From Flagellimonas olearia (GTDB lineage: Bacteria; Bacteroidota; Bacteroidia; Flavobacteriales; Flavobacteriaceae): DNA of 64,000 nucleotides. Shown piece after piece: positions 52,174-60,523 of the stretch. A program made the translations under genes and the position numbers. The notes beneath the pieces were generated by a model, which was not told the origin of the DNA, did not search any database, and saw only the letters and a program-made list of their open reading frames with translations. Position 1 is the first letter of the stretch. Each line of letters starts with the position of its first letter. The stretch lies in contig NZ_WELG01000002.1 in assembly GCF_009184425.1 (NCBI RefSeq), positions 1,551,349-1,615,348 on the forward strand. Reading direction: 5' to 3'.

Positions 52174-53245
52174 AGGTGGTCTGCGAATTAATGTCACTCA
52201 AGTCGATTTCCAAACTTACCAAAAAACGGTCAGGTTCTTCTTGGATGTTCAATTGATGTTTCTCTGGAAAGAAAAGCATCAATCGCCTTTTTACGTTTTT
52301 CAGTCCTATGTTCTTGTCTGTGTCCAGTCCAGTGGTTTCCTGGGTGGAAGATTTGCTGTTTTCCACCACAAAGTGGAGTTGCTGGTTCTTTAGTTTTAGA
52401 TCAATGGAAATATAAGAGTCGTCTATGAGGGTATCGGCCCCATGTTTAAAGGCGTTTTCTACAAAGGGAAGCAACAATAGGGGAGGGATGAACGTCTCGC
52501 TGCTATCATTTTCAATATGGGTGGATATGGTAAGCTTGTCCCCATAGCGCAATTGTTCCAAAGCCACGAGGTTCATCAGTTCTTCCCACTCTTTTTCCAC
52601 GGTGATGAAGCGGTCATTGCATTCGTAGAGCATATAATCCAAAAATTTGGACAGCCCCAAAACCGCATCGGGGGTCTTGGAGGATTTTTCCAAGGAAAGC
52701 GCATAAATACTGTTCAGCGTGTTAAAGAGAAAATGGGGATGGATCTGTGCTTTTAGAAATTTGAGCTCGGTTTCCATTTTTTCCTTTTCCAGCGCTTTGT
52801 TGATCTGTTCCTTTTGATAGAAAAACCGCTGTAATTTGATGGCCATGGCCACAAAAACAGGCGTGTAAACGGCAATAATGGAATTCAGCACCTTGGGCAG
52901 GTACAGGACTGGGGTTTTCCAATGTTCCTCTTCCGGATAGAACCAGTGGTATAGATACCGCCAATTCATATAGCGGTCTATCAGGGCCATACTCAGAGCC
53001 AAGAAAATGGACAACACAATGTACGGTACCATTTTTTTGGGATATAGGTACTTGGGCATCAAATAGTAGAGGGTAATGTAGGTAGGAATGATCTTCCAAG
53101 GCAGTAAAAACAGCAATTGTAGAAACTGGTCCCAATAATTATCCTCATAACTCCCCCACAGAACGGTGTAGAACAAGATATAGCCCAACCAAAAAAGGAT
53201 ATGGTAGGTTATTCTGTTCTGGCTGCTGAGTATCCTTTCAATCAT
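52166..53245 (-). CDS. LytS/YehU-type sensor histidine kinase (second system)
   Basis: 359 residues from the ATG at 53245; an upstream in-frame TTG at 53281 is possible but less likely. Four transmembrane helices cover about residues 12-150. His171 lies in I-H-P-H-F-L-F-N-T-L-N-S, and the ATPase motifs include P-F-V-E-N-A-F-K-H-G and N-I-G-L-K-N-V-K-R-R-L. It pairs with the LytTR regulator downstream. The whole system is oriented opposite to, and about 10 kb from, a similar pair at 41939-43713. Confidence 0.92.
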   Translation of the reverse strand: MIERILSSQNRITYHILFWLGYILFYTVLWGSYEDNYWDQFLQLLFLLPWKIIPTYITLYYLMPKYLYPKKMVPYIVLSIFLALSMALIDRYMNWRYLYHWFYPEEEHWKTPVLYLPKVLNSIIAVYTPVFVAMAIKLQRFFYQKEQINKALEKEKMETELKFLKAQIHPHFLFNTLNSIYALSLEKSSKTPDAVLGLSKFLDYMLYECNDRFITVEKEWEELMNLVALEQLRYGDKLTISTHIENDSSETFIPPLLLLPFVENAFKHGADTLIDDSYISIDLKLKNQQLHFVVENSKSSTQETTGLDTDKNIGLKNVKRRLMLFFPEKHQLNIQEEPDRFLVSLEIDLSDINSQTTYG

Positions 53246-53414
53246 GTCGATATACGTTTTCTCCGAGGGTATTTTATTCAAAAATCCCTTGGAGCAAGGC
53301 CATTTTAATGATGAAAGTACAAAATAGGGGGCAGGTGTATGCTAAACCTCCCGTGGATAACCACTTTTTGGCGGTAAATACCTTTTGTAGGCTGATAAAG
53401 AAAGGGGTATAAAT

Positions 53415-53442
53415 GAAAAAACTCCGGTAATCAGCCGGAGTT
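53415..53442 (-). terminator. Rho-independent terminator after rpoD
   Basis: Perfect arms AACTCCGG and CCGGAGTT (53420-53442) with a T6 run on the minus strand (A6 at 53415-53420). It lies about 124 nt beyond the rpoD stop, giving a longish 3' UTR. Confidence 0.8.
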
Positions 53443-53565
53443 TATTCATCAATCAAAAAACGAACAGTCATGATAAACTGTTGTAGGTTTACAAATTACA
53501 ACTTTCTTGCCAAAAAACAAATTTAAGGTTTGTTTAACTGTATTTTGTTGGTATAATCTTACGTT

Positions 53566-54429
53566 TTATCCCAAATACGTCTTCAAAATCTTACTTCTGG
53601 AGGTGTGTTTCAAGCGTCGGATTGCTTTTTCTTTTATCTGACGAACCCTTTCCCTAGTAAGGTCAAAAGTCTCTCCGATTTCCTCCAAGGTCATGGAGTG
53701 CTGTCCGGCCAAACCAAAGTAAAGTCGTATAACATCAGCTTCCCGGGGAGTCAAGGTTTCCAAGGCACGTTCAATTTCAGTGCGTAGGGATTCGTGCAAT
53801 AGCTCCTTGTCAGGGTTAGGGGATTCACCACTACGGAGTACATCGTAAAGGTTGGAATCCTCACCATCGATCAATGGGGCATCCATGGATACGTGACGAC
53901 CTGAATTTTTTAGGGATTGTTTTACATCTTCCACGGTCATGTCCAATTCTTTGGCAATTTCCTCGGCAGATGGGGTACGCTCATGGGCTTGCTCCAAGAA
54001 CGCAAAAGTCTTGTTGATCTTATTGATGGATCCAATTTTGTTCAAGGGCAAACGCACAATACGCGATTGCTCGGCCAAAGCTTGTAGGATGGACTGACGA
54101 ATCCACCATACCGCATAGGAAATAAATTTGAATCCACGGGTTTCATCAAAACGTTGTGCGGCTTTGATCAATCCCAAATTTCCTTCATTGATCAAATCAG
54201 GTAGGGTCAATCCTTGGTTTTGATACTGTTTTGCAACAGAAACCACGAATCTAAGGTTGGCTTTGGTCAATTTTTCCAAGGCCACTTGATCTCCCGCTTT
54301 TATACGTTGTGCAAGTTCCACCTCTTCATCGGCGGTAATCAAATCCACCTTGCCAATTTCCTGTAAATACTTGTCCAACGATGCGGTTTCCCTATTGGTA
54401 ACCTGCTTTGTAATCTTTAACTGTCTCAT
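53566..54429 (-). CDS. rpoD: Primary RNA polymerase sigma factor (RpoD/SigA)
   Basis: 287 residues. Region 1.2 starts near residue 17 ([11 protein letters not shown]). Region 2 follows with [10 protein letters not shown] and [10 protein letters not shown], region 3 near residue 145, and region 4 ends in [16 protein letters not shown]. Region 1.1 is absent, as in other Bacteroidota primary sigma factors, which recognise the -33 TTTG and -7 TAnnTTTG elements seen in this window. It is downstream of pnp on the same strand but behind a terminator. Confidence 0.97.
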   Translation of the reverse strand: MRQLKITKQVTNRETASLDKYLQEIGKVDLITADEEVELAQRIKAGDQVALEKLTKANLRFVVSVAKQYQNQGLTLPDLINEGNLGLIKAAQRFDETRGFKFISYAVWWIRQSILQALAEQSRIVRLPLNKIGSINKINKTFAFLEQAHERTPSAEEIAKELDMTVEDVKQSLKNSGRHVSMDAPLIDGEDSNLYDVLRSGESPNPDKELLHESLRTEIERALETLTPREADVIRLYFGLAGQHSMTLEEIGETFDLTRERVRQIKEKAIRRLKHTSRSKILKTYLG

Positions 54430-54545
54430 CTAAAATTTCTCCTTCAAATTAAATTTGTGAACCGAAGCTCATTAGGTTATACGTAGAAAAAAAGGAAAAG
54501 TTACATTTTGATGCGTTTTTTTTGTAAAACATTTCTTAATAATGC

Positions 54546-54572
54546 AAAAACCCCGGAATATCCGGGGTTTTA
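54546..54572 (-). terminator. Rho-independent terminator after pnp
   Basis: Perfect arms CCCCGGA (54551-54557) and TCCGGGG (54561-54567) with loop ATA, and a T5 run on the minus strand. It lies 20 nt after the pnp stop. Confidence 0.92.
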
Positions 54573-54592
54573 TTTTGATAAAGGATTGTGTA

Positions 54593-56830
54593 TTAATCCC
54601 TTCTTGGTTTTCTGTCGCGATCACCGCCTCTACGGTCACCACCTCTACGATCACCACCTCTGCGGTCACCACCTCTATCATTTCGTGGCGGTCTTTCGGT
54701 ATATCCCTCAGGTTTGGGCAACAAGGCCTTTCTGGAAACTTTTTCCTTTTTGGTCCTTGGGTCCAAGCCAAAATACTTTACATCAAGTACATCGCCTAGA
54801 TTGACTACATCCGTTACATTGTCTGTGCGTTCCCATGCCAATTCAGATACGTGCAGCAATACTTCGTTACCAGGGGCATCGGTATATTCCACAACGGCAC
54901 CAAACTCCAAGATTTTGATGACCTTGACCTCATAAACGCTACCTACTTCAGGCTTGAACATAAGCGCATCTATCTTGGCCAATACCATATTGATACCATC
55001 TTGATCGGTACCCAAGATTTCCACGATACCTTCTTCGGTATCTGGATCTTCATTGATCACGATCGTAGTTTTGGACTTCTTCTGTAGATCTTGGATTACC
55101 TCACCACCTTTACCGATCAATGCTCCAATGTATTCACCAGGAATGATTCTGGTAATGATTTTTGGTGCGTAAGACTTCACATCAGGTCTTGGCTCGGCAA
55201 TGGTTTCAACCAATTTGCCCAAAATGTGCAATCTTCCGTCCTTGGCCTGCATCAAAGCTTTCACCAAGATTTCATAGGAAAGACCTTTTACCTTGATGTC
55301 CATTTGACAAGCAGTGATACCATCTTCGGTACCGGTTACCTTAAAGTCCATATCCCCCAAGTGATCTTCATCACCCAAGATATCGGAAAGTACGGCATAT
55401 TTACCGGACTCGGTATCGGTGATCAATCCCATGGCAATACCGGAAACAGGTTTTTTCAACTGGATACCGGCATCCATAAGGGCCATGGTACCTGAACAAA
55501 CCGTGGCCATGGAAGAGGAACCGTTGGATTCCAATACTTCGGATACCACACGAACGGTATATGGACAATCTTCAGGAATCATACCCTTAAGGGCGCGTTG
55601 TGCTAAATTTCCGTGTCCAACCTCTCTACGGGAAGTACCACGAATAGGTCGTGCTTCACCAGTGGAGAAAGGAGGGAAGTTATAGTGCAAATAGAAGGTT
55701 TCTTCACCTTCGTAAGATGGCATGTCAATTTGGTTGGCCTCTCTTGAGGTTCCCAAAGTAACGGTTGCCAAAGCTTGGGTCTCACCACGGGTAAAGATGG
55801 AAGAACCGTGTACACTTGGCAAATAATCCACTTCACACCAGATAGGACGAATGTCTGTAGTCTTACGACCGTCCAAACGAAGTCCTTCTTCCAAGGTTAG
55901 GTTACGAACCGCCTCTTTTTCAGCTTTGTGGTAGTATTTGGAAACCAAACCACCAATTTCTTCCAATTCTTCCTCGGAGAAAGTAGCTTTGATTTCTTCC
56001 TTGATTTCTTCAAAAGCAGCACTACGCTCGTGTTTTGCAGAACCTGCTTTGGCTACGGCATATACTTTATCATATGCCAAGTCATAAACCTTCTTCTGAA
56101 GGTCTTCGTCCTCTACTTCAGGTTCGTACTCACGGGTTTCTTTTTTACCGAAAGCTTCGGCCAATCTAACCTGTGCGGCACATTGTACTTTAATGGCTTC
56201 GTGGGCAAATTTGATGGCTTCCACCATTTCCTCTTCGGAAATTTCACTCATTTCACCTTCTACCATCATTACGGAATCTTCAGAAGCACCGATTACCATA
56301 TCGATATCGGAACTTTTCAACTGCTCCATGGTTGGGTTGATGATCAATTCGCCATCGATACGACCTACGCGAACCTCGGAAATTGGACATTCAAAAGGAA
56401 GGTCGGACAATTGAATGGCTGCAGAAGCGGCCAAACCTGCCATGGCATCGGGCATTACGTTTTCGTCGTGCGACATCAATTGGATCATCACCTGTGTTTC
56501 GGAGTGATAATCTTTGGGGAACAAAGGTCTCAAAACCCTGTCCACCAAACGCATGGTCAATACCTCGCCATCGCTGGGTCTTGCCTCACGCTTGAAGAAT
56601 CCGCCGGGATAACGTCCTGCAGCGGCAAATTTTTCGCGATAGTCCACGGTAAGTGGTAGAAAATCGACATCGCTTTGTTTGTAGTTGGAGACAACGGTAC
56701 ATAGTAACATACATTTGCCTGATTGGACTACTACAGAACCATGGGCCTGTTTCGCCAATTTTCCAGTTTCAATAGAGATTTCCCTACCGTCACCAAGGTC
56801 AATGACCTCTTTAAAAGTTTTTGGAATCAT
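54593..56830 (-). CDS. pnp: Polyribonucleotide nucleotidyltransferase (PNPase)
   Basis: 745 residues. Two RNase PH domains (about residues 10-145 and 320-460) flank a helical domain. A KH domain lies near 555-610 ([12 protein letters not shown]) and an S1 domain near 625-700. The enzyme degrades RNA 3' to 5' using phosphate and belongs to the RNA degradosome in many bacteria. The last 30 residues are an R-G-G-D-R repeat tail encoded by a 15-bp tandem repeat. RGG-type tails bind RNA in other proteins. The gene lies 216 nt downstream of rpsO, the conserved order, and has two hairpins in its leader. Confidence 0.97.
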   Translation of the reverse strand: MIPKTFKEVIDLGDGREISIETGKLAKQAHGSVVVQSGKCMLLCTVVSNYKQSDVDFLPLTVDYREKFAAAGRYPGGFFKREARPSDGEVLTMRLVDRVLRPLFPKDYHSETQVMIQLMSHDENVMPDAMAGLAASAAIQLSDLPFECPISEVRVGRIDGELIINPTMEQLKSSDIDMVIGASEDSVMMVEGEMSEISEEEMVEAIKFAHEAIKVQCAAQVRLAEAFGKKETREYEPEVEDEDLQKKVYDLAYDKVYAVAKAGSAKHERSAAFEEIKEEIKATFSEEELEEIGGLVSKYYHKAEKEAVRNLTLEEGLRLDGRKTTDIRPIWCEVDYLPSVHGSSIFTRGETQALATVTLGTSREANQIDMPSYEGEETFYLHYNFPPFSTGEARPIRGTSRREVGHGNLAQRALKGMIPEDCPYTVRVVSEVLESNGSSSMATVCSGTMALMDAGIQLKKPVSGIAMGLITDTESGKYAVLSDILGDEDHLGDMDFKVTGTEDGITACQMDIKVKGLSYEILVKALMQAKDGRLHILGKLVETIAEPRPDVKSYAPKIITRIIPGEYIGALIGKGGEVIQDLQKKSKTTIVINEDPDTEEGIVEILGTDQDGINMVLAKIDALMFKPEVGSVYEVKVIKILEFGAVVEYTDAPGNEVLLHVSELAWERTDNVTDVVNLGDVLDVKYFGLDPRTKKEKVSRKALLPKPEGYTERPPRNDRGGDRRGGDRRGGDRRGGDRDRKPRRD
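54619..54678 (-). repeat. 15-bp tandem repeat encoding the PNPase RGG tail
   Basis: Four 15-bp units with few substitutions (54619-54633, 54634-54648, 54649-54663, 54664-54678), each encoding R-G-G-D-R in the C-terminal tail of PNPase. The unit count may vary between strains without a frameshift. Confidence 0.85.
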
Positions 56831-56843
56831 AAGAATTCGTCTT

Positions 56844-56899
56844 ACCCGTCAAAAAAGATACGGGTCGTTAAACATTTGGTCTACCGTCATCCGGACGGT
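56844..56899 (-). promoter_or_regulatory. Two hairpins in the pnp leader
   Basis: Arms ACCCGT and ACGGGT (56844-56849 and 56860-56865), plus ACCGTC and GACGGT (56883-56888 and 56894-56899), lie 14-69 nt before the pnp ATG. In Escherichia coli, PNPase controls its own mRNA through a leader hairpin cut by RNase III; an analogous role here is a guess. Confidence 0.45.
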
Positions 56900-57019
56900 C
56901 GGGTTGTGTTGTTGTTGTGTTTGCCTCTCGGCACTGACCAATGAAAAACTATTTGAAGCTTTTTGTGTTTGCCCATTAATGGGACTTTGTGTCGTTGGAG
57001 CCCGTCCAACTAAAACAAA

Positions 57020-57039
57020 GGGGAAGCCAAAGCCTCCCC
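57020..57039 (-). terminator. Terminator-like hairpin after rpsO
   Basis: Minus-strand arms GGGGAGGC and GCTTCCCC (one G-T pair) around a 4-nt loop, followed by a T-rich stretch, 7 nt after the rpsO stop. Read-through into pnp remains possible. Confidence 0.7.
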
Positions 57040-57046
57040 GTCGTTT

Positions 57047-57316
57047 TTATTTTCTGATGCCTAATTCCTTGATCAAGGAACGGTACTTTTCAATATCTTT
57101 TTTCTTTAGGTAATCCAAAAGACTACGTCTTTTACCTACCAACGCCACCAAAGAACGCTCGGTGTTGAAATCTTTGTGGTTCCTTCTAAGGTGTTGTGTC
57201 AAGTGGTTGATACGGTGCGTGAACAATGCAATTTGCCCTTCCGTAGAACCAGTGTTGCTCTCTGAGCCGCCGTGTTTCTTGAAAATCTCGGCTTTTACTT
57301 CTTTTGTTAAATACAT
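57047..57316 (-). CDS. rpsO: 30S ribosomal protein S15
   Basis: 89 residues, the normal length. The family pattern is clear: E-I-F-K-K-H-G, S-N-T-G-S-T-E-G-Q-I-A-L-F-T-x-R-I near residues 20-36, H-L-R-R-N-H-K-D-F-N-T-E-R-S-L and R-R-S-L-L-D-Y-L-K-K. S15 binds 16S rRNA early in assembly of the small subunit and often represses its own mRNA. The gene precedes pnp, as in most bacteria. A promoter and a leader hairpin are visible upstream. Confidence 0.98.
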   Translation of the reverse strand: MYLTKEVKAEIFKKHGGSESNTGSTEGQIALFTHRINHLTQHLRRNHKDFNTERSLVALVGKRRSLLDYLKKKDIEKYRSLIKELGIRK

Positions 57317-57359
57317 TCCAATATTTATTTAAATGATTTTTATGTATGGATTGACAGTT

Positions 57360-57376
57360 CCCCTGGCTTTCAGGGG
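57360..57376 (-). promoter_or_regulatory. Hairpin in the rpsO leader
   Basis: Perfect 6-nt GC-rich arms CCCCTG and CAGGGG around GCTTT (plus-strand reading), between the rpsO promoter and its ATG. S15 leaders in other bacteria fold into varied structures that bind S15; this one is a candidate. Confidence 0.5.
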
Positions 57377-57392
57377 ACAAGCAATCAGCGTG

Positions 57393-57400
57393 CAAAGATA
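57393..57400 (-). promoter_or_regulatory. Probable -7 promoter element for rpsO
   Basis: The minus strand reads TATCTTTG followed by CA, the favoured flavobacterial form of TAnnTTTG. The transcript would have a leader of about 70 nt. The -33 element is weak. Confidence 0.6.
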
Positions 57401-57492
57401 AGTTCTTTTTTTGAATCTATGAATTTTGGCAAGATTTTAAACCTTTTTGGCTTGAACGGGTCAAAGCACCAAACCATTTAAATTCAATCATT

Positions 57493-58368
57493 ATGAAAAA
57501 GAGTCCTATTCCAATGCGCTTAAAAAGTTATGCTCCCGTTGTTGGTCTGCTGATATTGTCGGTTGTATCCTGCAGTACCGATGGGTCCAATGGGGAGGAA
57601 CTTTCCAGTGAAGAAGTCATTTCTTCCACAGAGTTGAAATTCAGTGATGAAACCGAAATGATTTCCGAGGAGGTTACGGCCATTGCAGAAGAAATGTATG
57701 CCACTGACGAAATTTCGACCACTTCCAAAATAGACTACAACTCGGGGTATTTGCCAGATTGTGCCACCGTAACAGTAGAACTTACCGAAACCACCAAAGA
57801 AGTGACCCTTGATTTTGGTGAAGGTTGTGAAATGCCCAATGGGAATATCTTGAGTGGGGTTATCTATCTAAGCTATGCTTTGGATTTGGAGGCAGCCACA
57901 AATACCATTGAGTTCAACTTGGAGAATTTTATGTTCAATAGTGTGGCTGTGGAAGGTTCGGCGAGTATTGTTCGGACGCGTTCCAACGAAAATGGAAACC
58001 CGCAAGGGGTGGCCAATACCAGTTTTTCAACCACTTGGCCCGATGCAACAACGGCATCGTATACGGGGACGCGAACCCGGGAGTGGATCGAGGGGTTTGG
58101 AACCGGTTTTTGGGGAGACAATGTATTCTTGATCACAGGCAAAAGGACTTATGTGAGTAGGGTGGGCAATGAGTTTGTCAAGGAGGTGATCACTCCGTTG
58201 CGAAGGGAACTTTCCTGTAGGTTCATTGTAAGTGGTGCCATGGAAATTTCACGTTTGGGCAATACGGTACATTTGGATTTTGGGGACGGCAGTTGCGATG
58301 CAAAGGGTATGCTCACATATTCTGATGGAACAGAAGAAGAAATATTTTTACGCCGGTTTAAGAACTAG
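57493..58368 (+). CDS. Lipoprotein of unknown function
   Basis: 291 residues. The signal ends in a lipobox (S-V-V-S-C, Cys27), followed by an acidic Ser/Glu-rich spacer to about residue 75. The rest is predicted beta-rich with Thr-rich strands and four cysteines (L-P-D-C-A-T-V, G-C-E, L-S-C-R-F-I, S-C-D-A), which may form two disulfides in the periplasm or on the surface. No family motif was recognised. It lies alone between rpsO (divergent) and accD (convergent). Confidence 0.8.
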   Translation: MKKSPIPMRLKSYAPVVGLLILSVVSCSTDGSNGEELSSEEVISSTELKFSDETEMISEEVTAIAEEMYATDEISTTSKIDYNSGYLPDCATVTVELTETTKEVTLDFGEGCEMPNGNILSGVIYLSYALDLEAATNTIEFNLENFMFNSVAVEGSASIVRTRSNENGNPQGVANTSFSTTWPDATTASYTGTRTREWIEGFGTGFWGDNVFLITGKRTYVSRVGNEFVKEVITPLRRELSCRFIVSGAMEISRLGNTVHLDFGDGSCDAKGMLTYSDGTEEEIFLRRFKN

Positions 58369-58402
58369 CTATGGATTGGAAATAAAAATGCTGAATGTCA
58401 CA

Positions 58403-58465
58403 TCGAGCGCAGTCGAGATGTATTCAGTAGCTTAAACTCAACAAAAGGTTCTCGACTGCGCTCGA
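58403..58465. repeat. REP-like inverted repeat
   Basis: Perfect 16-bp arms TCGAGCGCAGTCGAGA (58403-58418) and its complement (58450-58465), 31 bp apart. Each arm is itself partly palindromic (TCGA at both ends). The core resembles dispersed intergenic elements known from many Bacteroidota genomes. It lies in the gap between the lipoprotein gene and accD. Confidence 0.7.
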
Positions 58466-58478
58466 ACTTACATAAAAT

Positions 58479-58507
58479 AAAAAAGCCCCGATTTCGGGGC
58501 TTTTTTT
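58479..58507. terminator. Bidirectional terminator between lipoprotein gene and accD
   Basis: Perfect arms GCCCCGA (58485-58491) and TCGGGGC (58494-58500) with an A-run before and a T7 run after. It sits directly beyond the accD stop. Confidence 0.93.
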
Positions 58508-59366
58508 ATTTTCTTATAGGTTGATTGGTGATCAAGTCTATATATTGGTTCACTTTCTTTTTTAAATCCCTACGATGGGAGATAAAATCCAAAAATCCAT
58601 GTTCTTTCAAAAACTCGGAGGTCTGGAAACCTTCAGGAAGGTCTTTCCCTACGGTGTCCTTTACTACCCGGGGTCCGGCAAAACCAATCAACGCACCTGG
58701 CTCCGCAATGTTAATGTCCCCCAACATGGCATAGGAAGCTGTGGTTCCTCCTGTGGTGGGGTCGGTACATAACGAGATATACGGTATTTTGGCTTCGGCC
58801 AATTGGGCCAACTTCGCCGAGGTCTTTGCCAATTGCATGAGGGAAAGCGCGGCTTCCATCATACGGGCCCCACCTGATTTTGAAATCATCAGAAATGGGA
58901 TCTTCTTCTTTTTTGCCTCATCTATGGCGCGGGAAATCTTTTCTCCTACCACACTACCCATGGATCCTCCAATAAAACCGAAGTCCATACAGGCAATAAC
59001 GATATCCTTGCCCATGGATTTTCCAACAGCGGTACGAACGGCATCCTTAAGGCCTGTTTTCTGCTGTACGGTCTTTAAACGATCGGAATATTTTTTGGTA
59101 TCCACAAACTTTAGCGGGTCCTTGGAGGTCATGTTGGCATCAAGTTCCTTGTACTTGTTGTCATCAAACAGAATCTCAAAGTATTCCTTGCTGCCTATCC
59201 TAACATGGTAATCATCCTCGGGACTGACATAGAAGTTTTTGGCGAGGTCTTCGGACTCTACAATCTTTCCAGTAGGGGATTTATACCATAACCCCTTGGG
59301 GGTGTCCTTTTTTTCCTCGGTGGTGGTCTGTATTCCTTTTTCCTTTCTTTTAAACCAAGACGACAT
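58506..59366 (-). CDS. accD: Acetyl-CoA carboxylase carboxyltransferase subunit beta
   Basis: 286 residues. The crotonase-like carboxyltransferase domain begins near residue 110, with [49 protein letters not shown] and [10 protein letters not shown]. With AccA it transfers carboxyl from biotin to acetyl-CoA, the first step of fatty acid synthesis. The N-terminal zinc ribbon of the family, normally four cysteines, has none here: the equivalent segment reads Y-K-S-P-T-G-K and Y-V-S-P-E-D. The gene lies 28 nt after fbaA on the same strand. Confidence 0.95.
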   Translation of the reverse strand: MSSWFKRKEKGIQTTTEEKKDTPKGLWYKSPTGKIVESEDLAKNFYVSPEDDYHVRIGSKEYFEILFDDNKYKELDANMTSKDPLKFVDTKKYSDRLKTVQQKTGLKDAVRTAVGKSMGKDIVIACMDFGFIGGSMGSVVGEKISRAIDEAKKKKIPFLMISKSGGARMMEAALSLMQLAKTSAKLAQLAEAKIPYISLCTDPTTGGTTASYAMLGDINIAEPGALIGFAGPRVVKDTVGKDLPEGFQTSEFLKEHGFLDFISHRRDLKKKVNQYIDLITNQPIRK

Positions 59367-59394
59367 GCAATCAAAATTAAGTTAAACGAAAGTG

Positions 59395-60462
59395 TTATAG
59401 GGTGTTTATATTGTTCAAATCCTCAAAGGCTTTTTTCAATCGATTTGAAAAAGTCTTCTCCCCTTCACGAAGCCATACTCTGGGATCGTAGAATTTTTTG
59501 TTGGGCTGGTCATCTCCTTCAGGATTTCCGATCTGTGCTTGAAGGTAGGTGGATTTGTTTTGGACATAGTCCCGTACCCCTTCCAAAAATGCATATTGCA
59601 AATCGGTGTCAATGTTCATTTTAATAACACCATATCCAATGGCTTCCCTGATTTCCTCTACAGTGGAACCGGAACCTCCATGGAATACAAAATCGATGTG
59701 GTTTTCCTCAACACCATATTTTTTGGTGATGTATTCTTGGGAGTTTTTCAAGATCTTGGGGGTTAATTTTACGTTCCCCGGCTTGTATACCCCGTGTACA
59801 TTTCCAAAGGCAGCGGCTATGGTGAACCTGTGGCTTACTTTGGACAATTCTTCATAGGCGTATGCCACTTCTTCGGGCTGGGTGTACAGCTTGGAATCAT
59901 CTACATCGCTATTGTCCACACCGTCTTCCTCACCCCCGGTAATTCCTAGTTCTATCTCCAAGGTCATTCCCATTTTGCTCATGCGCTCCAAATAGGTCTT
60001 GCAGATTTCAATATTTTCTTCAATGGGCTCTTCCGAAAGGTCGATCATGTGCGAACTGAACAAGGATTTTCCTGTGGCCTTGAAATGTTCTTCACTGGCA
60101 TCCAAAAGTCCATCTACCCAAGGCAATAGTTTTTTGGCACAGTGGTCTGTATGAAGAATTACAGTGGCACCGTATGCTTCAGCCAATTGATGTACATGTT
60201 TGGCTCCGGAAACGGCCCCTAGAATGGCAGCTCTTTGGTTTTCGTTGGAAAGTCCTTTTCCTGCATTGAACTGACCTCCGCCATTTGAAAATTGTATGAT
60301 GACGGGGGAATTTAGCTCAGCAGCTGTTTCCAATACGGCATTTATGGTATTGGACCCGATTACGTTCACTGCTGGAAGGGCGTAACCGTTCGCTTTTGCA
60401 TGATTGAAAATAGCTTGTACTTCGTCACCGGTTGCAACACCGGGCTTAATATTGTGGGACAT
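59395..60462 (-). CDS. fbaA: Class II fructose-bisphosphate aldolase
   Basis: 355 residues of the class IIA type. Zinc and catalytic motifs include L-H-T-D-H-C-A-K-K near residues 105-113, a Glu-rich stretch with E-L-G-I-T-G-G-E-E-D, A-A-F-G-N-V-H-G and F-H-G-G-S-G-S-T near residue 268. The enzyme splits fructose 1,6-bisphosphate into dihydroxyacetone phosphate and glyceraldehyde 3-phosphate in glycolysis and runs in reverse in gluconeogenesis. It is followed closely by accD, forming a likely two-gene operon. Confidence 0.97.
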   Translation of the reverse strand: MSHNIKPGVATGDEVQAIFNHAKANGYALPAVNVIGSNTINAVLETAAELNSPVIIQFSNGGGQFNAGKGLSNENQRAAILGAVSGAKHVHQLAEAYGATVILHTDHCAKKLLPWVDGLLDASEEHFKATGKSLFSSHMIDLSEEPIEENIEICKTYLERMSKMGMTLEIELGITGGEEDGVDNSDVDDSKLYTQPEEVAYAYEELSKVSHRFTIAAAFGNVHGVYKPGNVKLTPKILKNSQEYITKKYGVEENHIDFVFHGGSGSTVEEIREAIGYGVIKMNIDTDLQYAFLEGVRDYVQNKSTYLQAQIGNPEGDDQPNKKFYDPRVWLREGEKTFSNRLKKAFEDLNNINTL

Positions 60463-60502
60463 AATTATTGTTGATTACGATTATTAAGTTGAGTCAGGCC
60501 AC

Positions 60503-60510
60503 AAAAGTAA
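60503..60510 (-). promoter_or_regulatory. Probable -7 promoter element for fbaA-accD
   Basis: The minus strand reads TACTTTTG, an exact TAnnTTTG match, 40 nt before the fbaA ATG and just after the tamL stop. No clear -33 element was seen. Confidence 0.52.
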
Positions 60511-60523
60511 TAAAATATTTACT

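Noticed and set aside
54619-54678. CRISPR-like array
   Set aside because: The repeats are contiguous coding repeats in PNPase with no unique spacers.
55928-56659. 243-codon open frame on the plus strand inside pnp
   Set aside because: It is the reverse shadow of PNPase, rich in Phe, His and Gly, with no recognisable domain.
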